Assembly: GCF_000189635.1 (NCBI RefSeq)
Contig: NW_002476218.1
Location: 434,001-498,000 of the forward strand
DNA length: 64,000 nucleotides
Source of the DNA: Tetrahymena thermophila SB210
Taxonomy: Eukaryota; Ciliophora; Oligohymenophorea; Hymenostomatida; Tetrahymenidae
Direction of reading: 5' to 3'
The stretch's first letter is position 1. Each line of letters starts with the position of its first letter. The position numbers and the translations under genes are program-made. A model generated the notes under the pieces. It did not search any database. It was not told where the DNA came from and saw nothing but the letters and a program-made list of their open reading frames with translations. Shown one piece after another: positions 35,778 to 48,500 of the stretch.

Positions 35778-38700
35778 ATTAATTAATCAATCGACAGACG
35801 GCTTTCGCATAGACAGCCAGTCAATCATACACGTTTTCAAATTAAAACTTGAATACTAAAATATTTCGGATACTAACTAACTAAAAAATTTATTTAACAC
35901 AAAAAGCTTAAAGTTTATATGCAATGAGCTTAATTAACTGCTCTTTTAAATTTCATTACTAAAATAATTTTACTATCACTTAACTTATTCAAATTTATTA
36001 TATAAATGTCTATATATATTTGTGTATTTCTTATGCAAAACATCTTACTTTGTTTACAACCTAAAAAAAAAAAATTTCTCGCATTAATCTTTTTTCTATT
36101 TCATTAAAAAATAGATACATTTCTAAATTTATAATATTTAGTTTGTAAGTCACTTCTAATTTAAAGCAGAATTCATTATCTATCATATGGTCATTACATT
36201 ATTAATAAGCAAATTCAAAATAAAAAAAGTAAATTACTCTCAGAATTTTAAAGAATAAATTTAATAAATTTTTATTTACTTAAAGAATTTTGACAAAACA
36301 TGATAAGCGAGAAAAAATTGGCAACAATAAAAATAAATTTAAATTAGAAGACAGAAATTAATTTGGTTGGAAGGAAAAAGATTTAGGTTGAATTGAAAAT
36401 AAATTCAGGTTAAATTGACAAGTCATTTTATACGCTAGGATAGCAAAAACAAAATAGACAGTTCAAATTTTTACTTGAAGCAAAATTAATTTAAAATAAT
36501 CTGGAGCCTTTTCAGATTAGATTTACGATTATCTTGATATTATCTTTGTATTTATTTACATATTAAAAACTATATTTTTCATTTCTTTGTAAATACAATA
36601 ACAATAAATAAAATTAAGTAATCTTATTTAATTTACTAAAAAATTCTGGTATCTTAATTTTTAATTAAAAAAATGAATTTAGTACTATTTTATAGATCGC
36701 TTATGTTTTATTTAAAATGCGTAAATCTAATAGAAATTTTGAGTAACTTTTGTTAATTCAGTTTTAAATTAGCGATTATAATATTTCTAAAGTAAAATTA
36801 AATTACAACTCGATCAAATTCAGAAATTAACAAGTATTTATTTAAAACTAATAATTTAATTACATCTTTTTCATTTGGTTATAATATTTTTTAAATTTAA
36901 ATTTTTTATACAAAACAGCATTATCTCGGTCAACCATTTTTAAATTAATGTCTATTCTAAATTTAAAATTCAAAAAAAAAATATATTATCAAATAATTTA
37001 AAAATAGTTATTTATCTATCTATCAGTTTCTTTTTCAAATGCATAATTCTCTTTAACTCATTAAAATAAATATTTTAATCTTCATTAATAGCATTCAGAT
37101 AAAATTTGCTTAATATACTAGCAATTAATAAGATAAAAATCTATTTGAAAATTGGTTTACATTAATTTTATTTATAATAATAAATACATTAATTCATACC
37201 ATTTTGTTTTTAATAATTAATTCTTTCATAATAAGATTTTCCTAAAAATTTCAATGATTATTTGCGTTCGATAAAAAATTTGTATTTTATAGGGTTTACT
37301 TAATATTTTAAGATAAGATTTTTATAAAATGAAATTGGTGTTAAATTTATTGGGTAAAATAAAGAAAAAAAATTTTTTATCTGTAAAAAAACATAGTGTC
37401 GAAATGATTATTTCAATGAAAATTTAACGATTATCAAATAACTTAACTTGTAATATTTTTAAGTTAATTATTAAATAATAATAATAAATATATAACTAAA
37501 TTTTTCACTTAAACATTCTGTAAGGTTTCTTTTAATTTAGTGACATACCAACTTAAAAATGAAATAAATACAAAAAAATATTAAATCAAGACTCAAGTTT
37601 CCCTAATCTAAATTTACATTATGCTCCTTTACTATTTATTTTTTAGATTAATATTTATCTATTTCCACTAAATTTGTGTATTTTTAAATTTTACATTTTA
37701 ATTCAAACAGTACATACAACAGAATTAATATAATTTGTTTCAATAAAAACTGAGCGCAAATTTTATTTTTATTAAATCATTTTTTAAAGATTTAACAAAT
37801 AAAATATTCTATTTTTTATAAAAAATATTTAAATCATAAAAAAAACTCGCTTTTTAAGGAATAAATTTCCTATAGTGTAAATTACTTTTAGTCATTCTTC
37901 GAATTTTCTTCAAATTTTCTAGAAATCGATGAATTGATGTCATACATTCTACTTTACAGCTTTTAATTTTTTTTTCCAGAAGCATTTTTTTCTATTTCAT
38001 CAAAATAATTTTTACAGTTAAATGAATTTTTAAACAACATTATAAAGCAATAGTTAAAAGGCTAATATCATAGAAGAAAAAAAAAAAGTCATTAATCTGC
38101 CTATTTTACTCAAAACAAGTTAAATATACTTGAGAAATTATTAGTAATAGTTATTATTTTCTTTCAAGTGTTTAGTATGTAAAAAATGACAAAACTATTT
38201 CCTGTAAATTTGGTTTAAATAATTAATCCACAAATTTAATATCATAATTAAAATTAAATATGGTATTAATGATATTTTTTAATTTTTTATGAGAAATATA
38301 TTTTTATTTTTAAATAAAATTTGTAAGCAATTTTTTAGAATAAATAAATAAATCAGTTTACAATTATCAAATAAATAAATCAATATTTAAATTATTATTT
38401 CTAAAAACTTATTTGTTCTATAATTTACATTTTTATAAATTATTTCTAAAGTGAACAAAAAAATCTTTCCACTAAATTTAATTTTATATGTAAATTATTT
38501 TGAATAAGTATTATATTTTTTTGATCTACATTTTACTCACTTTATATTATAAAATCTAAGTAAATTGAGTTTTTTACTGTAATCTCACGAAATGTTAATA
38601 AATTTAATAAATCTAAATTGTTTTTAAATAAATTAAGCAGTTATTTTAAGATTTTTTTATTTTAACCAGTTTGGTATGATTATACATCATAGATTTACAA

Positions 38701-39505
38701 AAAAACTTCATTGATCAATTAAAAATCATATTTGTAAATTTAAATAAAAAATTATTTAAATTGAAGTTTTAATTTAATTAATAAATTGTAAAATTCTTTA
38801 TAAAATAGTATTTTTATAAAAATTCTTTTTTTTCTTTAAAAAAAATATTCAAAAATATTAGTTACAGTTATTAAAAAAAAAATCGGGTAAATTATTATTC
38901 ATTAATTGATTTATTTATTTACTTAATTTAATGAAAGATCAATATGTTAACCTAATAAATAATTCATTATAATATTATGAAAAATTAAAATATTAATTAA
39001 TATATTTATAAAAATTTGTATTAATTTTAGGAATTTAAATAATAATTTTTGAAATATTTCTTTTATTTTAATTATTGGTTTTGAATGAGAGGTTTAAATA
39101 GAAAAAGTATTATTTTTGTTTAATTAAAATTTTCATTATTAACTTTACTATCTTCTTCTTTATTTTTTAATTCAGTCATTTTACACACTTAAAGCCAGAT
39201 ATTTAATTTACTAAATCTTTTATTTATGTTTCTTATTTAAATTTTAAAGAATTAAGCTTTTTTTAATTTTATAGTTTTATGTAAATATCTTTGCTATTAT
39301 TCATAATTTAGAAAAAACTCAAATTCGGATTCAATTTACTGACTAAAAAAGATTGCTTACTTAAAAGGTATGAGTAACTAATTTAAAAGTTTGTTAATAT
39401 TTTTTTAAGTTCCTTATTTTTATTTTTTTTAATTTACTTTTTTTTTACTTTAAAATATAAAAAATGTATCTTTAAAGATTTTTTACATAAAATTAGTAGA
39501 TTAAT
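35778..39505. other. 3.7-kb AT-rich gene desert
   Basis: Follows orphan gene A. Many A/T tracts and short frames, no convincing coding exon on either strand and no recognised RNA or mobile element. Confidence 0.55.
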
Positions 39506-40012
39506 ATGGAAGAAGATAATATTTTAACTTTCAAATTTTAACTTTAGATTTCTTGCTAATATATCCCAAACAAAATATATTTCAGCATCATAGATAAATC
39601 CAATACAGAACCTAAATTAACATAATTTTGTTAGTTTTTAAGTAATTTTCTATTTAGAATTTATAAATTTGAAAGTGTAATAAAAATTACTTAAGCATAT
39701 CTTAGAATTAAATTACCCTCAACTTTTTATAATTATATTGTTTATAATTGTAAGAATATATAACGAAAATAAAAGAGAAATTTGGTATATTAATTAAGGG
39801 CTGTTGTAATATCACTTATAATCCTTCAAAAAAAGGACTCTTACATTTTTGAAAAAAACTTAGACTTCATTGCAAAAAAACAAGCTAAATATTTTCTATT
39901 ATTCATTTTAAAAACCTTTTTCAAATTTTTTTTTATTATGTTATTCTTTCAAAAAATATTTACAACTATTCTAAAATTTACATAAAATTTTAAAATTTTA
40001 AAAGTTAAATGA
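39506..40012 (+). other. doubtful open frame of 168 codons
   Basis: An uninterrupted frame from ATG (MEEDNILTFKFQ) to TGA under the ciliate code. The first two thirds have a mixed composition. The last third decays into Phe/Lys/Ile-rich sequence typical of translated AT-rich spacer. No domain was recognised. It could be a chance frame, a decayed gene, or an unsplicable leftover upstream of the next fragment. It is listed so that it can be tested, not as a confirmed gene. Confidence 0.25.
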
Positions 40013-40016
40013 TAGT

Positions 40017-40407
40017 ATGATGTATTAAATATTTTTGAAAAATTAAATATAAATTAGCAAAGTAGTTTATCAACACACGGCTCACATTGATCAAGCACTT
40101 GTAAAAGTTGGATCTGGAAATCGATACCAAATTATTGTTTTTTTATATTTTTATTTAGAATGGTTCTTTTGTTCTTGCCTTCTCCTATAGGTGAATTTTG
40201 TTTTAATAGAAGTTTTATTAGCTTTAGTTGAATTCCTAAAAATGTTTATGTAAGAAAAGAGTTTAATTTAATTTAAACAATAATTTTTTATTTAACAAAT
40301 TAAGATTAATTTCTAAAATCATTTAATTTTATTATTACATAATCTGTAAAATTAATTATCACGATCTTTATTTAATTGATTTTAATTGACTTATAGAGAA
40401 TAAATTA
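40017..40407 (+). pseudogene. relic of a major-facilitator-type transporter start
   Basis: A short frame starting MMYQIFLKNQ contains AHIDQALVKVGSGNRYQII followed by VFLYFYLEWFF. This resembles the segment just before and into the first membrane helix of SLC22/SV2-like transporters, which typically read (I/V)D-x-AL-x-x-(V/I)GFG-(R/K)-(Y/F)Q. No further helices with coding composition follow; after about 60 residues the frame becomes AT-rich noise and ends at TGA. Most likely it is a decayed transporter gene fragment. The match is short, so confidence is low. Confidence 0.3.
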
Positions 40408-40627
40408 AAAATTACTATTGATGTTATTTATGACTGTCTTTTTAAATAAAATTAAAATAAATGTTCTTTAAAATATTAAGAAACTAAAATAACCCATTTG
40501 TTTTAAAAAATTATTTTATTAAGCTTTCTTTTTGATATTTAATATTTTTACTCTTTAGGTGTTCATATAAGTTAAAATATTGTTAATTATTAAAATCTGT
40601 ACTTTTATATAATTATACTTAGATTTT

Positions 40628-41851
40628 ATGGAAAACTAAACATTATTTTATTAATCCTTCAAAGAAACATCCCATAATAAAAAACAAAAAAATGATGATA
40701 AAGCAGATTAGAATGACTTAACATAAAAGAAAGATGACTAGATTGCCAAAGTAAACAAAAATAAAAACAAAAATCGTTGTGGTACAATGCCTATTTCATT
40801 TTTACTGAGTAAATTTATTTCCACAGAAAGTAACTTGGTTTTAGTTGGAGATATTTTGTTAGAAATATTTCATAAAGAAGAAGACGATATAGATTAATTG
40901 CTAAGACAGGCTTCGCTACTTTAGGATAAAAAATATGTGAACAACATCACTTACTTCAAAAATAAAAATATAATCCAAGTTTCACATAACAATAAAATTT
41001 AGGGTTGTTGTGACTTTTAGAATATCATATAAGTTTTATTGTAAAGTTAGAATTAAAATAATATGGTTTTGGCTGAAGAACTATAAAAATATTGGTATCA
41101 TATCTTTACTGTAGAATTACTTTACAAATCCCTAATATAAAATAGAGGATTCGAATACTTGAATGAGATTTAGCAAAGCTTTTATAGTTAAAATATAGAT
41201 AGATTTTTATCTTAAAATAATTTGGAAGAATGTCATGCTTATTTTTGCATTTCTTTACTTGAAAAAAATGAATTAGGAATACCATTAAATGTATAATATG
41301 GAATAAGTGAGAGTCTTTGTGCGATATTGGGTTGTGGGCCTAATGAAATGTTAGAATTGCTGTCAAAAACTATGCACATTAACTTATTTTTAGGCAGAGA
41401 ATATATGCCTTACACAAACTTGCAAGTTTTAGACGCCATAAGATTTAATTAGTAGTTTTATCTATTGAGTGAGGTCTAATAATGGGAATCTGAGGGTAAA
41501 ATGTATACTCTTGATGGAATATTTATCAAATTTAATGTAAAAGCTACTCAACTACTTTGCAAAGTAGACGGATATAATATAGCTGCTTTTGTTTAAACAG
41601 AGTTTATCTTAGATTCTACGTAGATCCAAAATATAATCTAAATAAGGTAATCTAAATATAATTACTATAACTCAAGAAATATTCTTGATTTTTTGATTAC
41701 TGATAACTTTTCCAACCAACTAGGCTTAAAATTTTTCAATTACATTACTGATAAAAATAATTTTAAACCTCCCTCCTCTCAAGATATATATCCTCATAGA
41801 ACATGCAAATATAGATAAATAGAAGTTTAAAAAAGTATTAAAGATGAGTGA
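40628..41851 (+). CDS. orphan protein B with C-terminal YPHRTCKYR motif
   Basis: Single exon of 407 residues, ATG at 40628 (MENQTLFYQSFKETS) and TGA at 41849. Not recognised. Residues about 15-55 are Lys/Asp/Asn/Gln-rich and probably disordered. A folded part then begins near CGTMPISFLLSKFISTESNL, with hydrophobic helices up to about residue 260. Residues about 285-345 look like a small alpha/beta region (YTLDGIFIKFNVKATQLLCK, then NIAAFVQTEFILDSTQIQNI). Residues 385-396 read QDIYPHRTCKYR, matching 9 of 12 residues of the same motif at the end of orphan protein A, with two further conservative changes. There is no signal peptide or membrane segment. The shared end suggests the two genes are diverged paralogues or share a binding partner; both ideas are inference. 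Confidence 0.8.
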
Positions 41852-42335
41852 ATTATTTTTTTAAATGAAATTATGTATTTGGATCAAAGAATTTATAAAA
41901 ATATTAATTTTTAGAATAAATATTGGATTAATTTAATTAATTTATTATTGTTTATGTTATGAAATATTTTAGTACCAATGATATTTTTCAATAGTTATTC
42001 AAATAATAAATTTAATACTTTGTATTTAAATCTTTATTTTTAAAATATAGAGTATATTTAATGAATAAATTCTTATTTTAATAAAAGAAAAAATCAACCA
42101 ATTCTTTATACATTTAAAAAAAAAAGTAATTTATTCTATTATAATTTAAGTTTATATAATGAAATTTTGTATTTTTATGATTGAATATTTTCAAATACTA
42201 CAAATGTATAATTTAATAGATTATTTTTGTTTTAAGATAAATCACATATAGAATATATATTTATATATATATAAATATGGATTTTTCATTTATTAAAATT
42301 TTTAAATTGATCAAGTTTGATCTCATACAAAGAGC
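41852..42335. other. intergenic stretch between convergent genes
   Basis: AT-rich 3' flanks of orphan gene B and the small secreted-protein gene, including an AT dinucleotide run near 42255-42278. Nothing else recognised. Confidence 0.5.
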
Positions 42336-42647
42336 TCAGCATTGAACTTCAGAAGTAATAGTGTAAGATCTACCTGAAGTAAGAGTAGTAGCTTGTCCTT
42401 ACTTAGGAGTTAAGCAGTCAGTGGTAAAAGTAGTATCAAAATCAACACTGGATTGAGTGAGAGTAATCTTAACGTTGTGGTCACATTTGTTTGTGACGAA
42501 GAACTTTCCACTCTTAGCGGAAACTGTAGCACAGGATCCATTTTCAAGTTCGAAGTTAGAGTCATCTTAGTAACCAGAGAGAAGAATGGAGGTGGTAGCA
42601 AACAAGGTTACTGCTAATAAAGTGAGAGCAAGAATTTATTTGTTCAT
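42336..42647 (-). CDS. small secreted cysteine-containing protein
   Basis: Single exon of 103 residues. Residues 1-20 form a signal peptide (NKQILALTLLAVTLFATTS). The mature part has four cysteines (39, 55, 79 and 103, the last residue of the protein), compatible with two disulfides, and is rich in Thr/Ser with beta-strand-like alternation, for example HNVKITLTQSSVDFDTTFTT. No known family was recognised. Codon use is unusually GC-rich for this window (many ACC, CTC, GTC, AAC), the pattern of highly expressed ciliate genes. It may be an abundant secreted, granule-content or surface-associated protein. The start is the only ATG giving a signal peptide. Confidence 0.85.
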
Positions 42648-43585
42648 TTTAAAAGAATATTTAATTTATTTGTTGTTGTTTTTTTTTTTTGACAATTTTA
42701 TCTTTTATAAAAAAATAGATAACAATTGAGATATTAATACGCATTTGTTAAAAAAAAGGCCTTTTATTGAAATAAAAATCAAAAAGACACAATCGATTCG
42801 ATATTCTAAAATTCTTTTATAAAATCAATTTTATGCCTTTTAAAAGAATTCAAATTTTAGTTTGTCAAATCCAATTGTAAATTAATGCATTTTTTTATTT
42901 TGAAAAAATTTTTATATTAGATTTAATTATGAATAATTAAAATAAATATTGAGTCATTGATAATTAATATTCATTAACTCTTTATGATATAATTAATTTG
43001 ATGCGCAATTTATTGTTGCAAAAACGTAATATATAAGTAAATTTTTGCATGTTTAAATCATAGAAATAGACATTATTTTAATTGAAAAATATAGCTGCCA
43101 AGTTAAATTTGTCAAAAAAAATCTTTGTAAAAATAAGAAAAGCATAAAATGACTCGCTTACAGATTTTCTTTACTCAACAAATATGAATGAAAGCAATTT
43201 AAATTTAATTTTAGATTTTTTTTCTCTCAAAGTTTAAGCAATAAATATTCAAATAAATATATTTTTGATAAATAGATCAGTTAAAATATTATTAGGACAA
43301 TTACGTGGGTCAGGTAAGCTGATGCATTATTATTTTGTTATCAAACACTAAGAAAATTATAGTTTTAGAGGGTGAAAAAAATAAATTGATTGAAATGAAC
43401 TTCTTTAATGTTAAAAAATGAATAGAGTGGATAAGGTATTTTGATTATGTAGTAACCATATACAGATAGCTTAATTCTTTTAAAAAATTTGATAAAAAAT
43501 TATATAAAAAATATAAATTTACATAAAAAACATCTGGTAAAAAATCTTTATCAAAAAAAAAAAGTTAAAAAAGCAAGTTCAAGAA
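42648..43585. other. divergent promoter region, secreted protein and SAR1
   Basis: Separates the head of the small secreted-protein gene (minus) from SAR1 (plus). AT-rich, no coding frame. Promoters of both genes should lie here, but no motif could be assigned. Confidence 0.5.
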
Positions 43586-44164
43586 ATGTTCATTTTCGAC
43601 TTTTTCAAAAATATGTTAGGCTATTTAGGTCTTTACAAAAAGAATGGTAAGATATTGTTCTTAGGTTTAGATAATGCTGGTAAAACTACTTTGTTAAGAA
43701 GATTAAAAGATGGTCGTCTCGTTTAGCACGACCCCACCCTTGGTTCTCACACAGAAGAATTAGTTTTAGGAAATATTCGTTTCAAAGCTTTCGACTTAGG
43801 TGGCCACGAAGCAGTCAGAAAAACTTGGAAGAATTACTTCGCTTCTATTGATGGTATTGTATATTTAGTAGACAGTTCTGACCGTGCTCGTTTTGAAGAA
43901 TCTAGAATTGAATTCAATAAAATTATTTAAACTAAAGAATTGGAAAAGGTTCCAATCGTTATTCTTGGAAACAAGATCGATATTCAAGGAGCTGCTTCTG
44001 AAGATGAACTTAGAATCAATTTTGGCTTAGCTAATACTTCATAAATCGGTATTGAAAAGATTAGCGAAATCGACGGTCGTCCCATCGAATTGTTTATGTG
44101 CTCAGTATCTAAAAAGATAGGCTACGCTGATGGATTCCAATGGCTTTCTAAGTTCCTTAAATGA
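43586..44164 (+). CDS. SAR1: small GTPase SAR1 (COPII coat assembly)
   Basis: Single exon of 192 residues, the usual SAR1 length. The N-terminus is hydrophobic and amphipathic ([20 protein letters not shown]), the segment SAR1 inserts into the ER membrane, and there is no Gly2 myristoylation site as in ARF. Nucleotide-binding motifs are intact: GLDNAGKTT (27-35), the switch threonine region DPTLGS, DLGGH (70-74) and GNKID (128-132). SAR1-GTP recruits Sec23/24 and Sec13/31 to form COPII vesicles leaving the ER. Codon use is biased toward C-ending and CGT codons, indicating high expression. It has no intron, unlike the next gene SMC4. Confidence 0.96.
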
Positions 44165-45542
44165 TTAAAAACCTATTTCTTAAAAAATATTTTAATAATT
44201 TATGTATCTCTCTGGTTTTATATTAATCTCAAAGTTATTTTATTCATAATTCTCAATAAGTAAAAGAATTTCAAAAAAATTTACTTCAGCTCTTCTCATT
44301 TTGCAATTATTTGAGAATATTTTTTATATACATTATTTCACAAAAAAAATTGAACCCTAATGATAAGTCTAACCAAGTATCTTCAACATATGATTGCAAT
44401 ATAGTAAAACAGTAATGCAAATTTTAAATAAAAATTAGTATCTCAGGCCGTATCTTTCTTTCATAAACATTTAATTTCATTTTTAACATACAAATTAAAG
44501 TTTCAAACACAAGTCGTCATTTAGTGAAAACTTTATATTAATTAATCAATAAAGAAATAATAGTTGAAATGTAAAGTAGAGTTTGTTTATTTTTAATTAC
44601 TAATAAATTTGTTAACATAATTTTGAAAGAATTCTCACAAAAATATAAATTTTAGAATCGCTTAAATTCTTTTTCGTTTTTTGGAAAAATTTAATTTTCT
44701 AGAAGATTTATTGAAAATAAACTATATAAGAAAGACTAACTAACTTACTAAATTAAAATCGGATAATAAAAAAATTATTTCTAAAATAAATAAATCAATA
44801 AATTGAGCATTATTTTTAATTAAAATAAATAATTTAGCATTTTTAAATTATTTAAAAACTTCATTTTGTATTTTCAAAAGTAATTTTATTTGGTTTTTTT
44901 GTTTAATTAACTTTCAAAAAATAAATAACTAATTTTATTTAAAATAATTTTTTTATTAAATTTTTATTGAATAAACTAAAGAATAAATTTAAATTATCAA
45001 AGTAGAATTTGATAATTATTGCTTTAAAACATTAAGGAATATTTAAAGGGTTTATTTATGTATTGACTTGATTAACATTTTAAATTATTAATTCTAATTA
45101 ATTTGGCGGGCTCTAATATAATTAAATACAGAAAACATCAAACAAATAAAAACAATACTCTATTTATAAATATCAAAATTTCGGCAAAAAATAAATATTC
45201 AAATCTTTATTAAGATTAATAAGAAGCAGATTTTTTAATTTTTCAGATTAAGAAGAATATCTATTAATAATTTAGATCAAAAAATTTATTATTTAGCGAT
45301 ATTTCAAATCAATTCTATTCTTATTTTTTAGAGAAAAAGTTAATTTTGATTAAAAGCTATAATAAGTATAATATAATTGTCTAGAGGAATCACATAAAAA
45401 TGAGTAAATTATTTTGTTTAGCTTTTCAAAATTAATTTTAGTATTTACATTTTTGCCACTTATCTGTATTTTAATTTTATATGAAATTATTTTCTAAAAA
45501 CAATAATTAGATTAAGAATCAACTTCAAAAGTATAAGCATAA
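44165..45542. other. intergenic stretch between SAR1 and SMC4
   Basis: AT-rich spacer containing the SAR1 3' UTR and SMC4 promoter. A frame open to the Gln-coding TAA/TAG precedes the SMC4 ATG for a few dozen codons, so a slightly longer SMC4 N-terminus is possible. Nothing else recognised. Confidence 0.5.
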
Positions 45543-48500
45543 ATGGAAGAAGAAATACCCACTGCTAAATCAGTTGTTAAACATACTTAAAGTCTGCTCA
45601 AAAATTCGGTTCTGAGATAAAATTTAGGTAAGTATACATGCGTTTTCATATTAAAATGCCTACAAATTTATTGCATTATCCCAATTATAAGAACTAGCTT
45701 TTTTTTTACAAGGAATTAGCTTGAAATTTTTATTAAAAGTGCTTCAAATTTTATTCATATCTAAAGGATTTTTTTTTTAAATAGCTGGTAAGAGCGAGCA
45801 AAGACTTATTGTAAAGTAAATCGTGCTTGAAAACTTTAAGAGTTATTAAGGTAGATAAGTTATTGGTCCTTTCCATAAAAGATTTACTTCCGTTGTTGGG
45901 CCTAATGGTAGTGGTAAATCAAACTTGATTGAGTCTCTTCTTTTCGTATTTGGTAAAAAAGCTTCCTGGATGCGTCTCAAAAAACTTGAATAACTCATTC
46001 ATAACTCTTCAAAGCATTAAAATGTTAAAAAAGCTTCTGTCGAAGTTACTTTCCATGAAATTAGAGATAAAGTAATTTTCATTTTAGCAGTAGTTAATCA
46101 ATCTAATATTTAACATTATTTTCAAACTAAAAGGAAGGCGAAGAATATGAAGTTATTCCTGGAACTGAATTCACTGTTAGAAGAACAGTTAATAAATCTA
46201 GTGTTTCAAAATACGAGATCAACGATAAAGAAGTATCTCATGTAGAAGTTACTGATACTCTTAAATAGAAGGGTATTGATCTTACTAATAACCGTTTCTT
46301 AATTCTTTAAGGTGAAGTAGAGTAAATTTCACTTATGAAGCCTCGTTCTGGAGATCCAGAAAAACCTGGTTTGCTTGAATATTTGGAAGATATTATAGGT
46401 TCTAATTAATTCAAAGAAGATATTGAAAAGAAAGACGAAGAATATGAAGTCCTCTAGGTAACTAACTTATTAATTAATTAAAATGAAAGATTTACTATTT
46501 ATGATATAAAAAGAATGAAAGAAGAGAAAAGGGAGAAAGAATGAGAATACACGAAGCTGATTTAGAAAAGCTATAAGAATCTAAGAATTTAGCCATCGAA
46601 TACATTCGTAATGAAAAACTAAGCTATTAAATGACAAATATTATTGGATAGATCGATCTTTTAAGAAGTAAAAAAGATATAGAAAAGTTTGAAACAAAGA
46701 TCAAATAAAATGAGCAATAAAATGTTGAAATGAGAGAAAAATTCAAATAGTAATTAAAGGAAAACGAACAAGTTATCAAAGAATATAAGCAAAGCAAAGC
46801 TGAAATAGAAAAAAAGGATTATGAAGTGTAAAAGTATAAAGGTCAATTAAAAAAATTGAATGAACGTGATGAATTAATTAGACAAAAGTTAGTATTAGAA
46901 ACTGAAAACTAAACTAAAGCTGAGGTAATCAATCAAAATATTTATTTTATTTTTTTATCCATTTATCAATATAGAGAGTAATTTTTTTTCAATAAAATTT
47001 GTAAAAATGGGAAATTGAAAATAATTAATTATTGTTTATTTGGAAATTTTAGAATTTATTTTTCTGAATATATTTTTTTCTTTAGAAATAACTTGAAGAT
47101 CTTCAAGATGAATATAAAAAAGCTATTCGTGATTAAAAAGAATATCAATCTGAATTGCCAGAAAAGTAAGATAGATTAAGAAAATTATTGACTAAAAAAG
47201 ATGACGAAGATGAAAAGCTTAGAGAATTAAAAAGCAAAGTTAACAACGAAAACCAAAAGTTAGTTAAGGAAAAAAAAGAAATGGAAAAAAAATTATAACC
47301 AATTAAGGAGAAAAAACTTGAAGTTTAATCGAAGAGAGACACACTTTAAAACAGGTTTACTTTGATTTCTCAAGATGCCACAGCTATTTAAAATGAATAT
47401 GAAAAGAATTAAAATGAATTAGAAAAAGCTAAATAATTAATAGAAGATTAGCATACATTGATTAAATAAATTGCTTAAGCTATTTAAGCCATTGAAGCAG
47501 GATATGAAAAATAAGAAGCTGATAATAAGGAATGTAGGATTATTGAAGAAAAAATTATTAAAGCCATTTCTGAATGCAAACAAAAAATTGATTAAACAAA
47601 ATAATCTAATTAAGACTCTCAAACAAGAAATAAGGTAAATAAATAAATAAAAATATAATCAGTAACTAAATTATAGAAAATAAAATATTTTTTGTAATTA
47701 ACAAAAATAGGTTTTAAACGAATTAATGATAGCTTAACAATAAGGAAAGCTTAGAGGTATTTGTGGAAGATTGGGTGATTTAGCAGCTATCAATGAAGAA
47801 TATGATGTTGCCATAACTACAGCATGTGGTCAATTAGACAATATTATTGTAGATAGGTAAATTTTTAAAAATCAGAAATACAGTTTTTATTAAATTAGTT
47901 TAAAAAAAGATTATTTATTAATTAAAAAATTAAACTTTTTTTGATTATTAAAAAATCAACATTTAAACTTATTGCAAATAATAAAATAATAGATATGATG
48001 ATGCTTAGAATGCAGTCAATTACTTGAGAAAGGAAAAAATTGGTAAAGCTTAATTTATTGCTTTAGATAAAATAGAACATAATAGATAATATATGGAAAA
48101 ATAATTCTAATGTCCTAGAGGATCATAGAGATTATTTGATTTAATTTAATTCAAAGATTAGAAATATAAAGTTGCTTTTTACTTTGCTTTGAGAAATACT
48201 TTGGTTTGTGATAACATTGATCTTGCTACAGAAATAGCTTATGGTCAATAAAGACATAGAGTATATTACTATATTTCTTTAATTTTTAAATTAATTGTTT
48301 AAATTTATTTAATTAACATTTAAAATTTAGGTAGTCACTAAAAAAGGAGAATTAATTGATGATTCTGGTGTTATGTCTGGTGGTGGTGCTGCTAGAAGAG
48401 GTGGTATGGCCTCTCAATTAAAAGTGGAGATTTCTCCTGAGGAGGTTGAAAGATATCAAGCAGAATATAGCAGAAACTAATAAGACTTAGAATAAATTAG

